Below are positions 9,808 to 20,587 of a DNA stretch of 64,000 nt, piece after piece. The translations under genes and the position numbers were made by a program. Below the pieces are notes generated by a model. It was not told where the DNA came from, searched no databases, and worked only from the letters and a program-made list of their open reading frames with translations. The stretch is from Linderina pennispora. Lineage: Eukaryota > Kickxellomycota > Kickxellomycetes > Kickxellales > Kickxellaceae. The stretch lies in the NCBI RefSeq assembly GCF_002104995.1, contig NW_024468258.1, forward strand, positions 496,001-560,000. Direction: 5' to 3'. Positions within the stretch are counted from its first letter, which is position 1. Each line of letters opens with the position of its first letter.

Positions 9808-12800
9808 GGCTGTGGTTTAGGAATATGCGTACAGTTTATAAATGCGGGGTGAGGAGAGGGAGATGACTAATAATTATGTGCGGTGAATGTTTTAGAGCCG
9901 CCGATGTAACAAGAGAAAAAGTGGAAATTAAAGTCGGCAGAAGATGCCAGCTGGAGGGATGGGCAGCCCTGGGGAGATATATACAAGGGGTGGTCGGGCG
10001 GAGCAGCTGAAACTCTGGGCGCAGAAGACAAAGCGCTAGCGTAAGTCTACAGCATAGCGAGCAACCAAGAAGGCAGGCGGGTTTTGCAAGGGGGCACATG
10101 GCACCGCAAACCAGAATAGGAGCAGCGGCTGGCTTAGTGGACACTCCAAGCTATTTTGCTTTTGCAGCCCAATAATGTGCCGAACCTGTAAACAAAATAG
10201 GGGCCGGGGAGGAGGATGAGCAGATGGTGCAGAATTGCGAATCCATGTTGTTTGGCACAGGTGGCCCAATTACAGTGCCGACATACCGTCCTATTGCGTT
10301 TAGCGCGGTTCCCTGCTCTTCAGCCCTAGAGGGCCGTGACTGGGATCGGCTGCAATAGCCAGTACTGCGCCCAAAATGAGTTCGCCGTAGCTGGGGCAAG
10401 CAAGGACGGACAGCATCACTTCAACTTCGATCCGACTGCGTGGATTATCTTTAGAGAGGAGCCCAAAGTGAGCGACGTGGTCTGTTGGCCAGTGCCAATC
10501 TACACCGCACCTGCCACGCAAATTACACATCCATTTTCCTTCGGGTAGTGTGGGGAGGATGGAGCATCAAGTGGGCAGACGAGAGTGCAAAAACAGAAGG
10601 GAGAATGTGTCGAGCAGCCCCCGGCAAATCAACAACTATGAACAGCGCAGTTTGCGAAGCCCAGCATTGACGGCAAATATTGTTCGGTGACCAGTGAGCC
10701 GGAAATCCGTGTGTAGAGGGACGGGTGAGGAGAAAGAAAAGCCGCCGAAAAGCCAGTATGGTCCATAGCTGTTGCACTAGAGCAAACAAAGACAGGGATG
10801 CAAGTAGGATGAAACTGGGTTTTGGCGCTCACACTGCTGGTGACTGGTGGGAGGAACAGTCGGCGCGGACTGGTTTTCATATGCTCCCCATTTTATGCTT
10901 CCGGCGCAAGATGAGCGCATGGACGCATATACTACTTACACAGGCGGTGATGGTGGCGGTGGTAGCGGTACTGGGGAGGGGATCGTATATCGGGATCGCA
11001 GATAATGCAGAGATGGCGTAGTAATAAAGCGCAGAGAAATCGGACAGGTGGGGGAAAGAGGTGGGGTGGTGTAATACGCACAGTACAATAATGGCAAAAA
11101 GGTAAGGAGAGAAAAAGAGTCACGTCAAGAACACGGACAGGCCGAGGATGCGCAAGGCGCCTGCGGGACGCGTGTATTAAAAGGGAGACGAATCCTACCG
11201 CTCGGCGGGTGGGAGGGAGAATTCGCTGCTTGGAGCAGAAGGAAGCCAGCGATGGGGGGATTGTTCAGACCTAGCACCTCCTGGGAATAAAAAGGAACAA
11301 ATAAAAACAAAATCTGGCGCTGTTCGGGTTGCGACGGCAGCTGAGGGCCAAGGAGAAGGAGCTATCTTTATCGATTAGGAAGGTGGATGGGATCAGCGCG
11401 TTTAGAGCGTTGTCGCTGAGGCTGGGACCAGCTCACAAAAGCGATTTAGCGTGCGAAGCGGGGAGGCGAGGCTGGGAGAGCGTTCGAGAGTTTGCAAAAG
11501 TGTGGAGGTGGAGAGGTGGAGGCCAACGGTGGTCCTGGCGGCCCGCCTGGGGTTTTAAAGGGCTGGGACAGAGGGCGGGCAGGCGCTCGGACATGGCCAA
11601 ATCCATGGTAGGCATGTGGAACATTTTTTATTCCGCCATGGCCATTTGTGGCCATCTGCCACCGCACAATTGCCGGCGCTCTGGGCGAATCCAGTGTTCC
11701 TGAAAGCTTTGGCAGTCTGCTGGCCAGCGTGAACACAGGTTGTATGTTCAGATAGGGCTGCGAGGCTGCGGCTATCGTCCGAGTACAGCCCTGGAACAGC
11801 CGCTGCCTGGCCACGTCAGCAAATCCTTTGCACTCGCCAGCACCTGTTCCAATCCCTGCTCTGCAGCATTCGCGATTTCTGTAATGCAGCCACTGGACTC
11901 TGAGCACTCTGGCTGGCACTCTTGCGATGCTGAACCAGCCATGTAGCTTGGGATAGCGAACAGCGAATTGCATCCTCGCCACCACTGTCAAAGCCAGAGC
12001 TGCAGCGCCCTCCAGCGATTGACTAGCGCCTATGAAACCGCACATTAAACATCCTACATCCACAGCATTGTCGACCATGGCCCATCCCTTTTTCGTTCAA
12101 GCTGGGTGGACACCGCCGCCTCTGCCAGAGGCGCCTCTGGCTTCCCTGCGCTCCCAACTGCAGACGCACTGGCAAATGATGCGGCAGCAAACCCATGCCA
12201 ATCCACTATCCGCTGCGTTTGCCCTATTCTTTCTCTTGGGCCAGCCGTGACGAAAAGTTTCCATATACGGCATCCGCCAGCGATTGGTGCAATCGGTACC
12301 GGCGAGAATGATAAATAATTCGCGCGGCAAATCCTGCTCTTACAAAGCAAATCGCTCCCGCATCGATTGCAATCGATGGCAGTACCGTCGTTGTGCATGC
12401 GTTTGCGCCGGGTTCCCATGACTGTCGCAGGCGGGACCACATTAAAAGTAGGTTTCTGCTGCCTGCAGCACATAATATCCGCGGAGTCGCTGTGGCGAAT
12501 GGGAAAGCGGTGCGACGGGCTGCATTTCCAGCGAGGGTCTGTGCTGCTTGCTGCAGCGATATGTAGGATTGATGCACAGAACCATAGCGTATTCGCCACC
12601 TTGAGGCTAGGCAGTCGGTCATTGGAGCCTGGGCACATATACTGAGCAGCAATGCGGGTTTCCAACCAATGTCCAACGCTGCAAACCTATGTTCCGCTGC
12701 ATGCGCTTTTGCAGACAAAAATGCTAGCGGGAAGCGCCCACTGTGGCCCTTCGTTTGCAAGTCGACCCAAAGCCCATTCTTCACAGTGGGACCAGCGGGA

Positions 12801-13691
12801 ATCGCGATATCCGAATCAAACCACAGCCTACCAAGAACGAAGCAGCTGCAGTTCCTGGGCCAAAATTGTCAAAATGGCCGAGCTCAGGCGCTGCCCCACT
12901 GCTGGGTCCCTCGGCAATACCCTGTCCCCAGAATTGCTGCTCTGCACTATTTGAGGGAGGTTAGGCACTGCCGTTCTGGGACGGACCCGTGGATCCCCCG
13001 CTACAGCACGTAATTTGCTACGTGCTCGACAGTTTCCCGATTTGCCCAGTGCTATACATGGTAGTGCGCTGACCCACTCTACTCCGAGCGCAATAGGAAA
13101 GAATGAGTGTGCAGGTTGTTTGCATCAGGTGTTGCCAGCAATGCGCACATACATGGTACCGGAGCACATCTCTTTGGAAGCACGGATGTCGCGCCAGTTT
13201 CTAAGCTGGAATACACTTTGGAAGCGACCGTGCAAATACACATAACCTGCTCTATTGCCGGACCTATTTTCGTACCAAGGTTGCTTTGACTACGGATGGA
13301 TCCTCTCTGAGAACGCATGCAGTAATGGACCCGGGTCCCCTGCTCTTGTTTGTTATTCGACCACCTACAGCAATATGCAGGCAGCATGTGTAGGCATCAT
13401 GCGCAAATCGGATGTAGTAGCAGCGCGCCGATTTCTGACAACCGTGGCACTGTGAGCGCAATATCCCTAGAGTCGCTACGTGTCTCTACACTACGTTCAC
13501 AGTTCATTGTGATCCAACCTGCGCTCTCACTCTAGGGAAAGCACATTCGCACATTCGCACATACATACTGCAGTTCTTTTCCTTGCGGATCCCAGCATCC
13601 GAAATGACCTGCGGACACAGCCGTTACACGCAATGAGGACAAAAACAAACATACCATTTATAGGGCAATGGTTCTCATCCAAAACAGTGCC
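9808..13691. other. 3.9-kb region without a recognised gene
   Basis: It runs from the arrestin start to the MPH1 stop. It has several open frames of 60-210 codons on both strands, but none resembles a known family, none has consistent codon character, and they overlap one another in conflicting frames. A short direct repeat of ACATTCGC occurs near 13545. I could not find tRNA-like or transposon-like structure. Confidence 0.45.
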
Positions 13692-16600
13692 TTATCTATG
13701 CTGCGTGAAAAGATCCTCAGCTCGCTCGAAATCTGAGCTGCCTTGGCCGTCCTCGTCCTCGTCCTCATCGTCAGTGTATCCAGCAACCGAGTGGACATCG
13801 CTATCATCGTCGCCTCTGACTAGCATCAGCGGTCGGGTGTTCTTTCGCACCGGAGTGTCATCGACCCACCGCCGCTTCTTTTCGCGCTCAGCCAACTGCC
13901 GCATGAGCTCCGACACAGGTGTGCCCTGACTATGCATGGCTCGGCGGTAAAAATCCATGCCATTGCTGTGGTCCGGGCTCAGGTCATCCACAGCCGACCG
14001 TGCTGCAGATACACCACTGCGGCTCTTTCGCGGCGTATCGTACTCGACGTCCTCGTCGTCGACAATAAAGCTGGACAGGTCCTGGTCGAGATTCTCGCGA
14101 CTATCTTCTTCATCTTCGCTGATAACAACCTTGCGCCTTGGCCCGTCATCGCCGCTCTCACTGTCTCCGACCTCGACCTCGTTGTCAATAAACTGGTTCC
14201 AAGCAAGCTTCTTCGGTGCTTGCGGCGGTCGTTTAAGCCTTCCCCGCTCATGCCTCTTCTCGCGTCTTGTCTGGACTGGCGTCACCGTGTCGCCTTGAGC
14301 AGCCGTAGACAGCAGCGGCAGGGACGGCCGATTACACTCTGGTGAGTCTTCTCTGTGCGCCGCAGCCCTACCGCGAATAAGTCGCCGCCGTCCGGGTCCA
14401 CGCACTGGCGATGATGATGCCGGCATCGCCATGTGTTGTGGCAATCCAGCTGCTGCTTCTGCCATCGGACTTGGGCTTGGGCTTTGCCTGTGGACTTGAG
14501 GACGAGCAGACCGGCGCGGCATCGATTGCGGCGAAGAGGGCGGGGCGGGCTTGGCTGCCTGGAGCGATGCCGCCACATTGGCTCTGTGCCTATCCTCCGC
14601 ACTGCCATAGTCGTCATCGGAAGAGACAGCAAGAATCTCTGCTGCATCCATATCGATGTCCAGCACACCCATGTCGATACCGTCCAATATATCTGCGCTG
14701 AGCGCTGAATTGCTTTTTAAATCATCCGGCCCATGACCCGATTCTGCAACCAAGAGCACAGGCTCCTCGTTCGGTGTTGCTGGAACCATGAGCTGGGCGC
14801 TTTGCATCAGGTTGTCAAGCGTACTCAGATTCATGGACATGTCCATCAATGCTGTATCGAACTCGTCGACACTCCTCTGGGCAGCCAGTGCTGGCGGACT
14901 CTCTGGAATAGGCTGGGTCGGAGGCGAGCTGCCAGTGTGGCTAGTGTGATCGCTGGCCGACAAACCAGATCTGCTACCGCTGTCACTGGCCGCACACAGT
15001 TGCCGCGACTGATCTTCGGGCTCTGCCACGGGATCCTCGGGAGTCAAGTGCGGCTGGTTCTCGTCATAGAGCTTGTCAAAGGCACCCGGCATACCGATAT
15101 TCCCAAATGGCGACTCCAGCGGCAAGTCACAATGCACAGGCAGCTGTGGGTCGTCTAGACCTGCTGGGTCGTTTAGTGCCAGATCAACTCCCGCTGTCTT
15201 CGCATCGCCAACCAGCTTAGCATGAAACGACATAGACCAGTCGAATGCCCGCTTTGCCTTTCCGCTCTTTGCCAGTTTGTCCAAAGTCTCACTCAGGTTT
15301 CGCTGCGATGTCTGGGTTTCAGTGCCTGCACTGCTCTCCCGTCGGCGCTTAGCGCTTGCTGCCGGTCCGGATGCAGGTATTGCCGCCTTGTGTCTGACCG
15401 AGCTACGCACACTGGCTGGCTTTTTGGCTGCTGGACGCGCAGGAGTTACCTCTGCAGAGCGCCGCAATGGCGGACTGGGACACTTCTGATCGGCTAGCTT
15501 GTGCAGAAAGTCGTTTTCCAGCGGCGAAGAGTCAATCACCATGACATCGTTTGCAGCATTCTTTGATGGCCCTGGTTCGGGGGATGCCCTGCGCGCAGTC
15601 TGTGGTGGCAATGGCGGAGGCCTGAACATGTCAGCACTCCTGGACTCCCTTGGTGCAGCCGCTGCCTTGCTCAGAATACTGTCGATATCCTCAAGCTCTT
15701 CGTCGCTGTCTCCCTTAGTGCCATTGTCGTCATCATCAGAGATCAGGCTGATCGCACTCTCAAAATCAGACATGTCGCTCTTGTTCAGAGCCAGCTTTGG
15801 CTTCTTTGGCTTTGGCTTTGGCTTGAGCGCTGGTCGATGTGCTGCTACGCGTTTTGTCTCGCGTTGGATGGCCTTCAGGGGCTCATTGACAAAAGGTCGA
15901 CCCGCATCCTGCACGGTGAGAGTGATGCCAGGCATCTTGAACCTGCTCTGTGATGATCCAGGCTGACTCTGGTCACCCTGATCACCCAAGTCGTGGCTGA
16001 AGCGGGCGTGCTCAATACCGGCCATTACCCTCCAGTACACCTCGGACCTCTGCGTATGCGCGACCGAGCACGACGGCGACGCTTGCGCCTGCCACGCTGC
16101 ACCTCGGTCCAGGATGTTAGACACAGTGCCTTTCTCAGAGCCAGGAGTGATAGCCTGTCTGGTACCGCTCGAAACCGATGCAGCTGAGATGAAGCCGCCA
16201 GATCCACCATGGCCATGAGCCAAATCGACGTGGTACTTGTTTGTAAGCCAGACGAACTCGGCCATCTCGTCTAAATCCACGCCAGCACCAATGCCCTGCC
16301 GCTTGCGCTTAGCCTTGGAGCTCGCAGTCGGTTTGGCTCGCCTTGTCCTGCTCTTGGATCCATGGTCCATTTCTGATGCTGCCAGGGCAATATCCGCCTT
16401 TGACACATCAATCTCCTTGCAGGCCGGCGGGCCAGTTGGCAAGCCAGGCGGGACCATTGGTGGACTGATCTCGGCACGCAGCATGAGCCCCTTCCCTGTC
16501 GAGATTTTCTGCTGCACACTCTTGTACTCTCGCTGCGCTTTCTTATATGTGTTTTCTTCTCGAGTGTCCTTGGCAAGGAACAATATCACAGTGCCTCGCC

Positions 16601-19361
16601 GCGCTCGCCCTGTGCGTCCAATCCGCTGCAGCAGGCGGACCGGCGACCCAGGGGCATCGTAGTTGATAATCAGATCAACCTCACCGATATCCAAGCCCTC
16701 TTCGCCGACACATGTAGCAACGATGACGTTGGTTTGGCCCTTGCGGAATCGGTCTAGCACAGCAAGCTGCTCTTTCTGCGTCTGTCCCCGCGAACCCTGC
16801 TCACCAAGCAGCTCTGGCGGAATGTCATGGTCCGGATCGGTATCTTCGCTGTCAGCTGGCACACCACGACTAAACCCCCCACCGCTACTACCGCCGCGGC
16901 CGCGGCCCCGCCATCCCCAGCCACCACCACCGCGTCCACGTCCACGCGACCCACCGGCTGGCGCTGAGCTTGTAGACGACCTGCTCTGGCCGATGAAAGG
17001 CTCGCAGGATACCTGTGGCTTGAGTCGGCTCAGAACACCAACAATCTCGTTAACCGATCCGCGGTACTGGGAAAACACAATGATCCGTGTTGATGCGCTC
17101 AGGCTCCCACTCGCTTGGGTCTTGGAGAAATGGTCCCGGACCACCTGTAGCAGACGCTCCAGCTTTGGGTGACCAAGAAACCCAGGCTTCGTCAGCGATG
17201 CGATGCTTTGTCCCGGTCTCCCAGAACCGCCAGGCGCAGTGTTCGACACACTGAAGAAGTTTGACACAACATCTGTGCGCTGCTGGCCATTACTCTGAGC
17301 AGGTTTTACGCCGAGGCTGCGGTTGTTGGTTCCTGCGGGTCTATTGTCTAGGGCGTCGACCAGCTGCCCAAACTCACGCATCATAGTTGCCCATTCGACG
17401 CTGTCAACACAGTCAGCCTTTGCGCGAGACGTCTGCCCGATCTTCTGTCGAGCACGCATAACCTCTAGATTGCATTCCCTCAGCGATGCCCATGCTGGTC
17501 GCAGCCCGTGCTCCGACAGCAGCTGGATGGCAGACGCCAGCATCATCGCTACCGTAAACTCACTCAATATCCGCCCCTTGTCCATTCCTGACGCGCCTCC
17601 ACCATACGGGCGCTGCATAAATCGGTCGCGCTCGGTGCGGATTGCAAATGATGCGACTCGAAGCGGGTCGCCTGGATTCTGCATAGCACCGCAGACATGG
17701 CACAGGATGTTGATGCTGCGCTTCATCACATTGCCCAGGCATTCTCGCGCAGCTAGCAGCCATGGTGGCATTGGAATAACCATCTCCTCGATCCGTCGCC
17801 CGTGCAAATACGGCGCCACGTCCATCGACTCCTCAGTGCGCAGGAAAATGTGGGAGATGAACAGGCGATGGATGACCTCCTGTACTGCATTGATCTTTGA
17901 GCCAGGTGTGGCTGTAAGCGCCATCACACGAAACGGTGCAGCTAGTGGGACCGCCTGTATCTGGTTGCCAAAGTACACCTCGCGCAGGAGCGAGATGGAC
18001 TCACCATAGGCATACTTGCCTGTGGCACGATGGGCCTCATCGATCACCACAAGCGAGATCCTGCGCGCAGTGTCGCCATCGAGCGTGCCGGACTTTAGGT
18101 CATTCTGCAGGATCTGTGGTGTGGCAAACACAAAGCGCGCGCCCTTCCAGAGTGCTGACCGGGACTCTGTCGATACGCTGCCGTTCATCTGCACTACCCA
18201 ATTCGACTGGTCCTGCAGTGACTCGATTGTTGATGCCGGGACACCGGTGCGCTTGAGAATTGCATGGATCATGCCGTCGCAAGCGTGCATCTGCTGCGTA
18301 ACCAGCGGCTTGGTAGGTGCCAGAAACACTGTCATGGAGTCTGGAAACCACCGGGCAAAGTTTGCCATCACGACCACAGCAATAAGCGTCTTGCCCATGC
18401 CGGTCGGCAGCGCAACCAGCGTATTCTGAAACAAACACCGCCGGATAGCACCCTGCTGGTATGCACGCGCCGGCTGCCCGCCAAGAAGCGGGTATATATA
18501 TGTCTCCATAGCCTTGAGGTCCATGCGATGGGTTTCCTCAACCAGTGAATTGTCGCCGCTAATCCGCGACAGTGGCAATGCTTGGCCAGCAGATTTCAGA
18601 ACAAATGGCAGCGCTCGCGACGTCGTTGTTGCTGCTGTAGTGGACCGTGGCGGGGGGCTATGCTGTTGTGCTGGCGTTTCATCCAGATCCGAGTCCAAGC
18701 CATCACCATAGAGCGCATCCAGGTCTAAATCAAGATCATCCAGGTCAATAATGTCACCGTTGCCTAGAGGGTTTGCTGCAGGCCTGCTCATGTTAGAGGC
18801 AAGCGCTGGATTCTGCTGCTTCTGATGCTGGTGCTGCTGCTGATTAGCCGGTTTAGCTAGCAATTTGCTCTTGGTGCTAAACATCGATATAATAGTCCTC
18901 TGCCCAGACACAGGCGCAGTAGTTGCCTTCGTGGCGAGCTTGTGCTGTGCATTACCCGACATCCACCCATTGCTTATCTTGGGTGCATCGCTTTTCCTGT
19001 TCGCCTGGAACTGCTGGCGAGCTGGCTGTACCCCAGAGCTGCCGTTGCTACTGGCAGTGCCACTGCTGTTGAATATGAATCGATTGAGGTCAATGGTCTT
19101 TGGCGGACCCTTTGCCTCTGGTTGCAACGGTCTGAACGTTGGCCGCAGTGTGCTTGTTGAATAAGCGCTACTGGTATGGCTGGTTCTGCCGGTGTTCCCT
19201 GGCTTGCTGTTGAACGACGACACCAGGGGGCTACCACCTCCTGCCCGACCCAACGAGGTGCTACATTCGGTGTCAGACTCCAGGTCCTCGGGCATTATGT
19301 CACGGAATATGCTGTCATCGAGGTCGTCGATGGTGCAGTCGTAGTCGTCATATCCTGCCAT
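13692..19361 (-). CDS. MPH1: MPH1/FANCM-family DNA fork-remodelling helicase
   Basis: A 1,889-residue uninterrupted frame starting at the ATG complementary to 19359-19361 (MAGYDDYD). Walker A LPTGMGKT lies at about 318-325, APTKPL at 348-353, DEAH at 441-444 with the family signature HRATGKYAY, TATPG at 483-487, and motifs V/VI (ATCVGEEGLDIGEV and QRIGRTGRARRG) near 882-923. These are the signatures of FANCM/Mph1, which remodels stalled forks and unwinds D-loops in the nucleus. Notable features are an RGG/GRG-rich insert at about 805-832 inside RecA lobe 2 between motifs IV and V, a PIP-like QRTIISMF at 154-161, and a Ser/Asp-rich C-terminal half of some 900 residues, giving a protein much longer than yeast Mph1. 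No ERCC4 nuclease domain is seen. Confidence 0.93.
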   Translation of the reverse strand: MAGYDDYDCTIDDLDDSIFRDIMPEDLESDTECSTSLGRAGGGSPLVSSFNSKPGNTGRTSHTSSAYSTSTLRPTFRPLQPEAKGPPKTIDLNRFIFNSSGTASSNGSSGVQPARQQFQANRKSDAPKISNGWMSGNAQHKLATKATTAPVSGQRTIISMFSTKSKLLAKPANQQQHQHQKQQNPALASNMSRPAANPLGNGDIIDLDDLDLDLDALYGDGLDSDLDETPAQQHSPPPRSTTAATTTSRALPFVLKSAGQALPLSRISGDNSLVEETHRMDLKAMETYIYPLLGGQPARAYQQGAIRRCLFQNTLVALPTGMGKTLIAVVVMANFARWFPDSMTVFLAPTKPLVTQQMHACDGMIHAILKRTGVPASTIESLQDQSNWVVQMNGSVSTESRSALWKGARFVFATPQILQNDLKSGTLDGDTARRISLVVIDEAHRATGKYAYGESISLLREVYFGNQIQAVPLAAPFRVMALTATPGSKINAVQEVIHRLFISHIFLRTEESMDVAPYLHGRRIEEMVIPMPPWLLAARECLGNVMKRSINILCHVCGAMQNPGDPLRVASFAIRTERDRFMQRPYGGGASGMDKGRILSEFTVAMMLASAIQLLSEHGLRPAWASLRECNLEVMRARQKIGQTSRAKADCVDSVEWATMMREFGQLVDALDNRPAGTNNRSLGVKPAQSNGQQRTDVVSNFFSVSNTAPGGSGRPGQSIASLTKPGFLGHPKLERLLQVVRDHFSKTQASGSLSASTRIIVFSQYRGSVNEIVGVLSRLKPQVSCEPFIGQSRSSTSSAPAGGSRGRGRGGGGWGWRGRGRGGSSGGGFSRGVPADSEDTDPDHDIPPELLGEQGSRGQTQKEQLAVLDRFRKGQTNVIVATCVGEEGLDIGEVDLIINYDAPGSPVRLLQRIGRTGRARRGTVILFLAKDTREENTYKKAQREYKSVQQKISTGKGLMLRAEISPPMVPPGLPTGPPACKEIDVSKADIALAASEMDHGSKSRTRRAKPTASSKAKRKRQGIGAGVDLDEMAEFVWLTNKYHVDLAHGHGGSGGFISAASVSSGTRQAITPGSEKGTVSNILDRGAAWQAQASPSCSVAHTQRSEVYWRVMAGIEHARFSHDLGDQGDQSQPGSSQSRFKMPGITLTVQDAGRPFVNEPLKAIQRETKRVAAHRPALKPKPKPKKPKLALNKSDMSDFESAISLISDDDDNGTKGDSDEELEDIDSILSKAAAAPRESRSADMFRPPPLPPQTARRASPEPGPSKNAANDVMVIDSSPLENDFLHKLADQKCPSPPLRRSAEVTPARPAAKKPASVRSSVRHKAAIPASGPAASAKRRRESSAGTETQTSQRNLSETLDKLAKSGKAKRAFDWSMSFHAKLVGDAKTAGVDLALNDPAGLDDPQLPVHCDLPLESPFGNIGMPGAFDKLYDENQPHLTPEDPVAEPEDQSRQLCAASDSGSRSGLSASDHTSHTGSSPPTQPIPESPPALAAQRSVDEFDTALMDMSMNLSTLDNLMQSAQLMVPATPNEEPVLLVAESGHGPDDLKSNSALSADILDGIDMGVLDIDMDAAEILAVSSDDDYGSAEDRHRANVAASLQAAKPAPPSSPQSMPRRSARPQVHRQSPSPSPMAEAAAGLPQHMAMPASSSPVRGPGRRRLIRGRAAAHREDSPECNRPSLPLLSTAAQGDTVTPVQTRREKRHERGRLKRPPQAPKKLAWNQFIDNEVEVGDSESGDDGPRRKVVISEDEEDSRENLDQDLSSFIVDDEDVEYDTPRKSRSGVSAARSAVDDLSPDHSNGMDFYRRAMHSQGTPVSELMRQLAEREKKRRWVDDTPVRKNTRPLMLVRGDDDSDVHSVAGYTDDEDEDEDGQGSSDFERAEDLFTQHR

Positions 19362-19678
19362 TGTCAAATGCACATTTCCTTGGCGAGACGTAATTGCAGA
19401 ATGGAAAAGAGCAAGAGTACAGAATTCAGAAACAGCAGCGAACAGAAAGAGGCGGCGCAGCACGCAGGCGGGAGCTGGCGAAAAAAGGCACGGTTTTCCC
19501 AAATGCGCAGTCATTGATCTGAGTAATTTTGATCGCAGACACTGCCTCAGCCCGACTCGCAGATACGGCTCTGCTTTGTCAGTGCACACGAAGCACACCC
19601 AGATTTAGAACAGGAGTATACATTAAACAGGCTATAAGCTACGAGGGTCACTTGGCAGAAATAGACGCAAAGTGAGAC

Positions 19679-20587
19679 TCAGCTCTGGATATCCACGGCA
19701 ACCGATGTGAACAGTGTTGCGAGCTCACCTTCCTCGTCGGCAAGTGTGACAACAGGAATCATGATGGTCGTCCGAGTGCGTGCGGCACGGTTCACACGAT
19801 CTGGGCCCTTGGAACCCGCCGCCTCCACTACAGGAGCAGCCTTTTTGACTGCCGGCGCTGTCGACTGTGGGCTAGCCAGCTCGTTGCTCTCCGCCTTGCT
19901 CATCAGCGACTCGAACAGCAGGTTGTTCGGGTTGCACAGCTTGCGGGTGCAGGTGACCCTGCCCGAGTCAGTGCAGCGGCAGGTGTTGCACGCGTCGCCC
20001 TCGATCCGCCAGATACTCCGTCCATCGTGGTTCTCGATGCACTTTGCCAAGGCTGGCGGCATGTCGCCCTCGAGCTCGTCGACAGCAGCCAGGCTCAATA
20101 AGTCAGCCTGCAGCTGGGCTGTCTGAACAGGCATAGCCCGCTTAATCATTGGCGGTGCAGCCTGGATAGACACCACCTTATCAGAGTCCTCAAACATGGC
20201 TGCCGGAACGCACTGGTAGATGGACTTTTTGCACGGCGGGTTGGCGCACTCAAACTCCGCGTCCAGCAGGACACACTCAAAGTTCCTGTTGCACCCGGTG
20301 GTCCGGCAGTCAAGCTCATTGTAGTCCATCAGCCGCGCTGCGTCCTGCTGCTCTTCGACAGGATCAGCGCATCCAATGATGGTGTTGGACACTGCGTACG
20401 TGGTGATGATGATGACGAGAAGGAGGAATATGCCACCAAACACGTATTGCACTACGCGCTCGATCCGCTTCTGCCGAAGAAGCTGGGCACGCCTCTGCCC
20501 CGCCTCACTGCTCTCTATATCGGCCCGCCGGTGCTGCTGCTCCGAGGCACCCAGCAGTTTTTCGTGGTCGGTTGAATCCGAGGCCAT
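19679..20587 (-). CDS. Type II single-pass membrane protein with pacifastin/VWC-like Cys module
   Basis: A 302-residue frame from the ATG complementary to 20585-20587. A basic cytosolic segment (QLLRQKRIERVV) precedes one transmembrane helix at about 45-70, so the C-terminal part should be lumenal or extracellular. The ectodomain has a six-Cys module at about 94-126 and a second at 183-218 whose end reads CNTCRCTDSGRVTCTRKLC, which matches the C-N-x-C-x-C-x(2,3)-G-x(3)-C-T-x(3)-C pattern of pacifastin light-chain inhibitors. The first Cys spacing (16) is longer than in typical pacifastins, and VWC domains are similar. Protease inhibition or a surface-adhesion role is inference only. It is intact, and divergent from the HMG-CoA lyase gene. 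Confidence 0.72.
   Translation of the reverse strand: MASDSTDHEKLLGASEQQHRRADIESSEAGQRRAQLLRQKRIERVVQYVFGGIFLLLVIIITTYAVSNTIIGCADPVEEQQDAARLMDYNELDCRTTGCNRNFECVLLDAEFECANPPCKKSIYQCVPAAMFEDSDKVVSIQAAPPMIKRAMPVQTAQLQADLLSLAAVDELEGDMPPALAKCIENHDGRSIWRIEGDACNTCRCTDSGRVTCTRKLCNPNNLLFESLMSKAESNELASPQSTAPAVKKAAPVVEAAGSKGPDRVNRAARTRTTIMIPVVTLADEEGELATLFTSVAVDIQS

Noticed and set aside
11446-12665. Long minus-strand frames (about 200 codons each) in the 9.8-13.7 kb gap
   Set aside because: They overlap each other in different frames, lack family similarity and have mixed composition; I could not support either.
19362-19598. Upstream extension of MPH1 by 79 residues
   Set aside because: The ATG at 19361 starts an acidic segment typical of the family's N-terminus; the extension is Cys- and hydrophobic-rich and unlike it.
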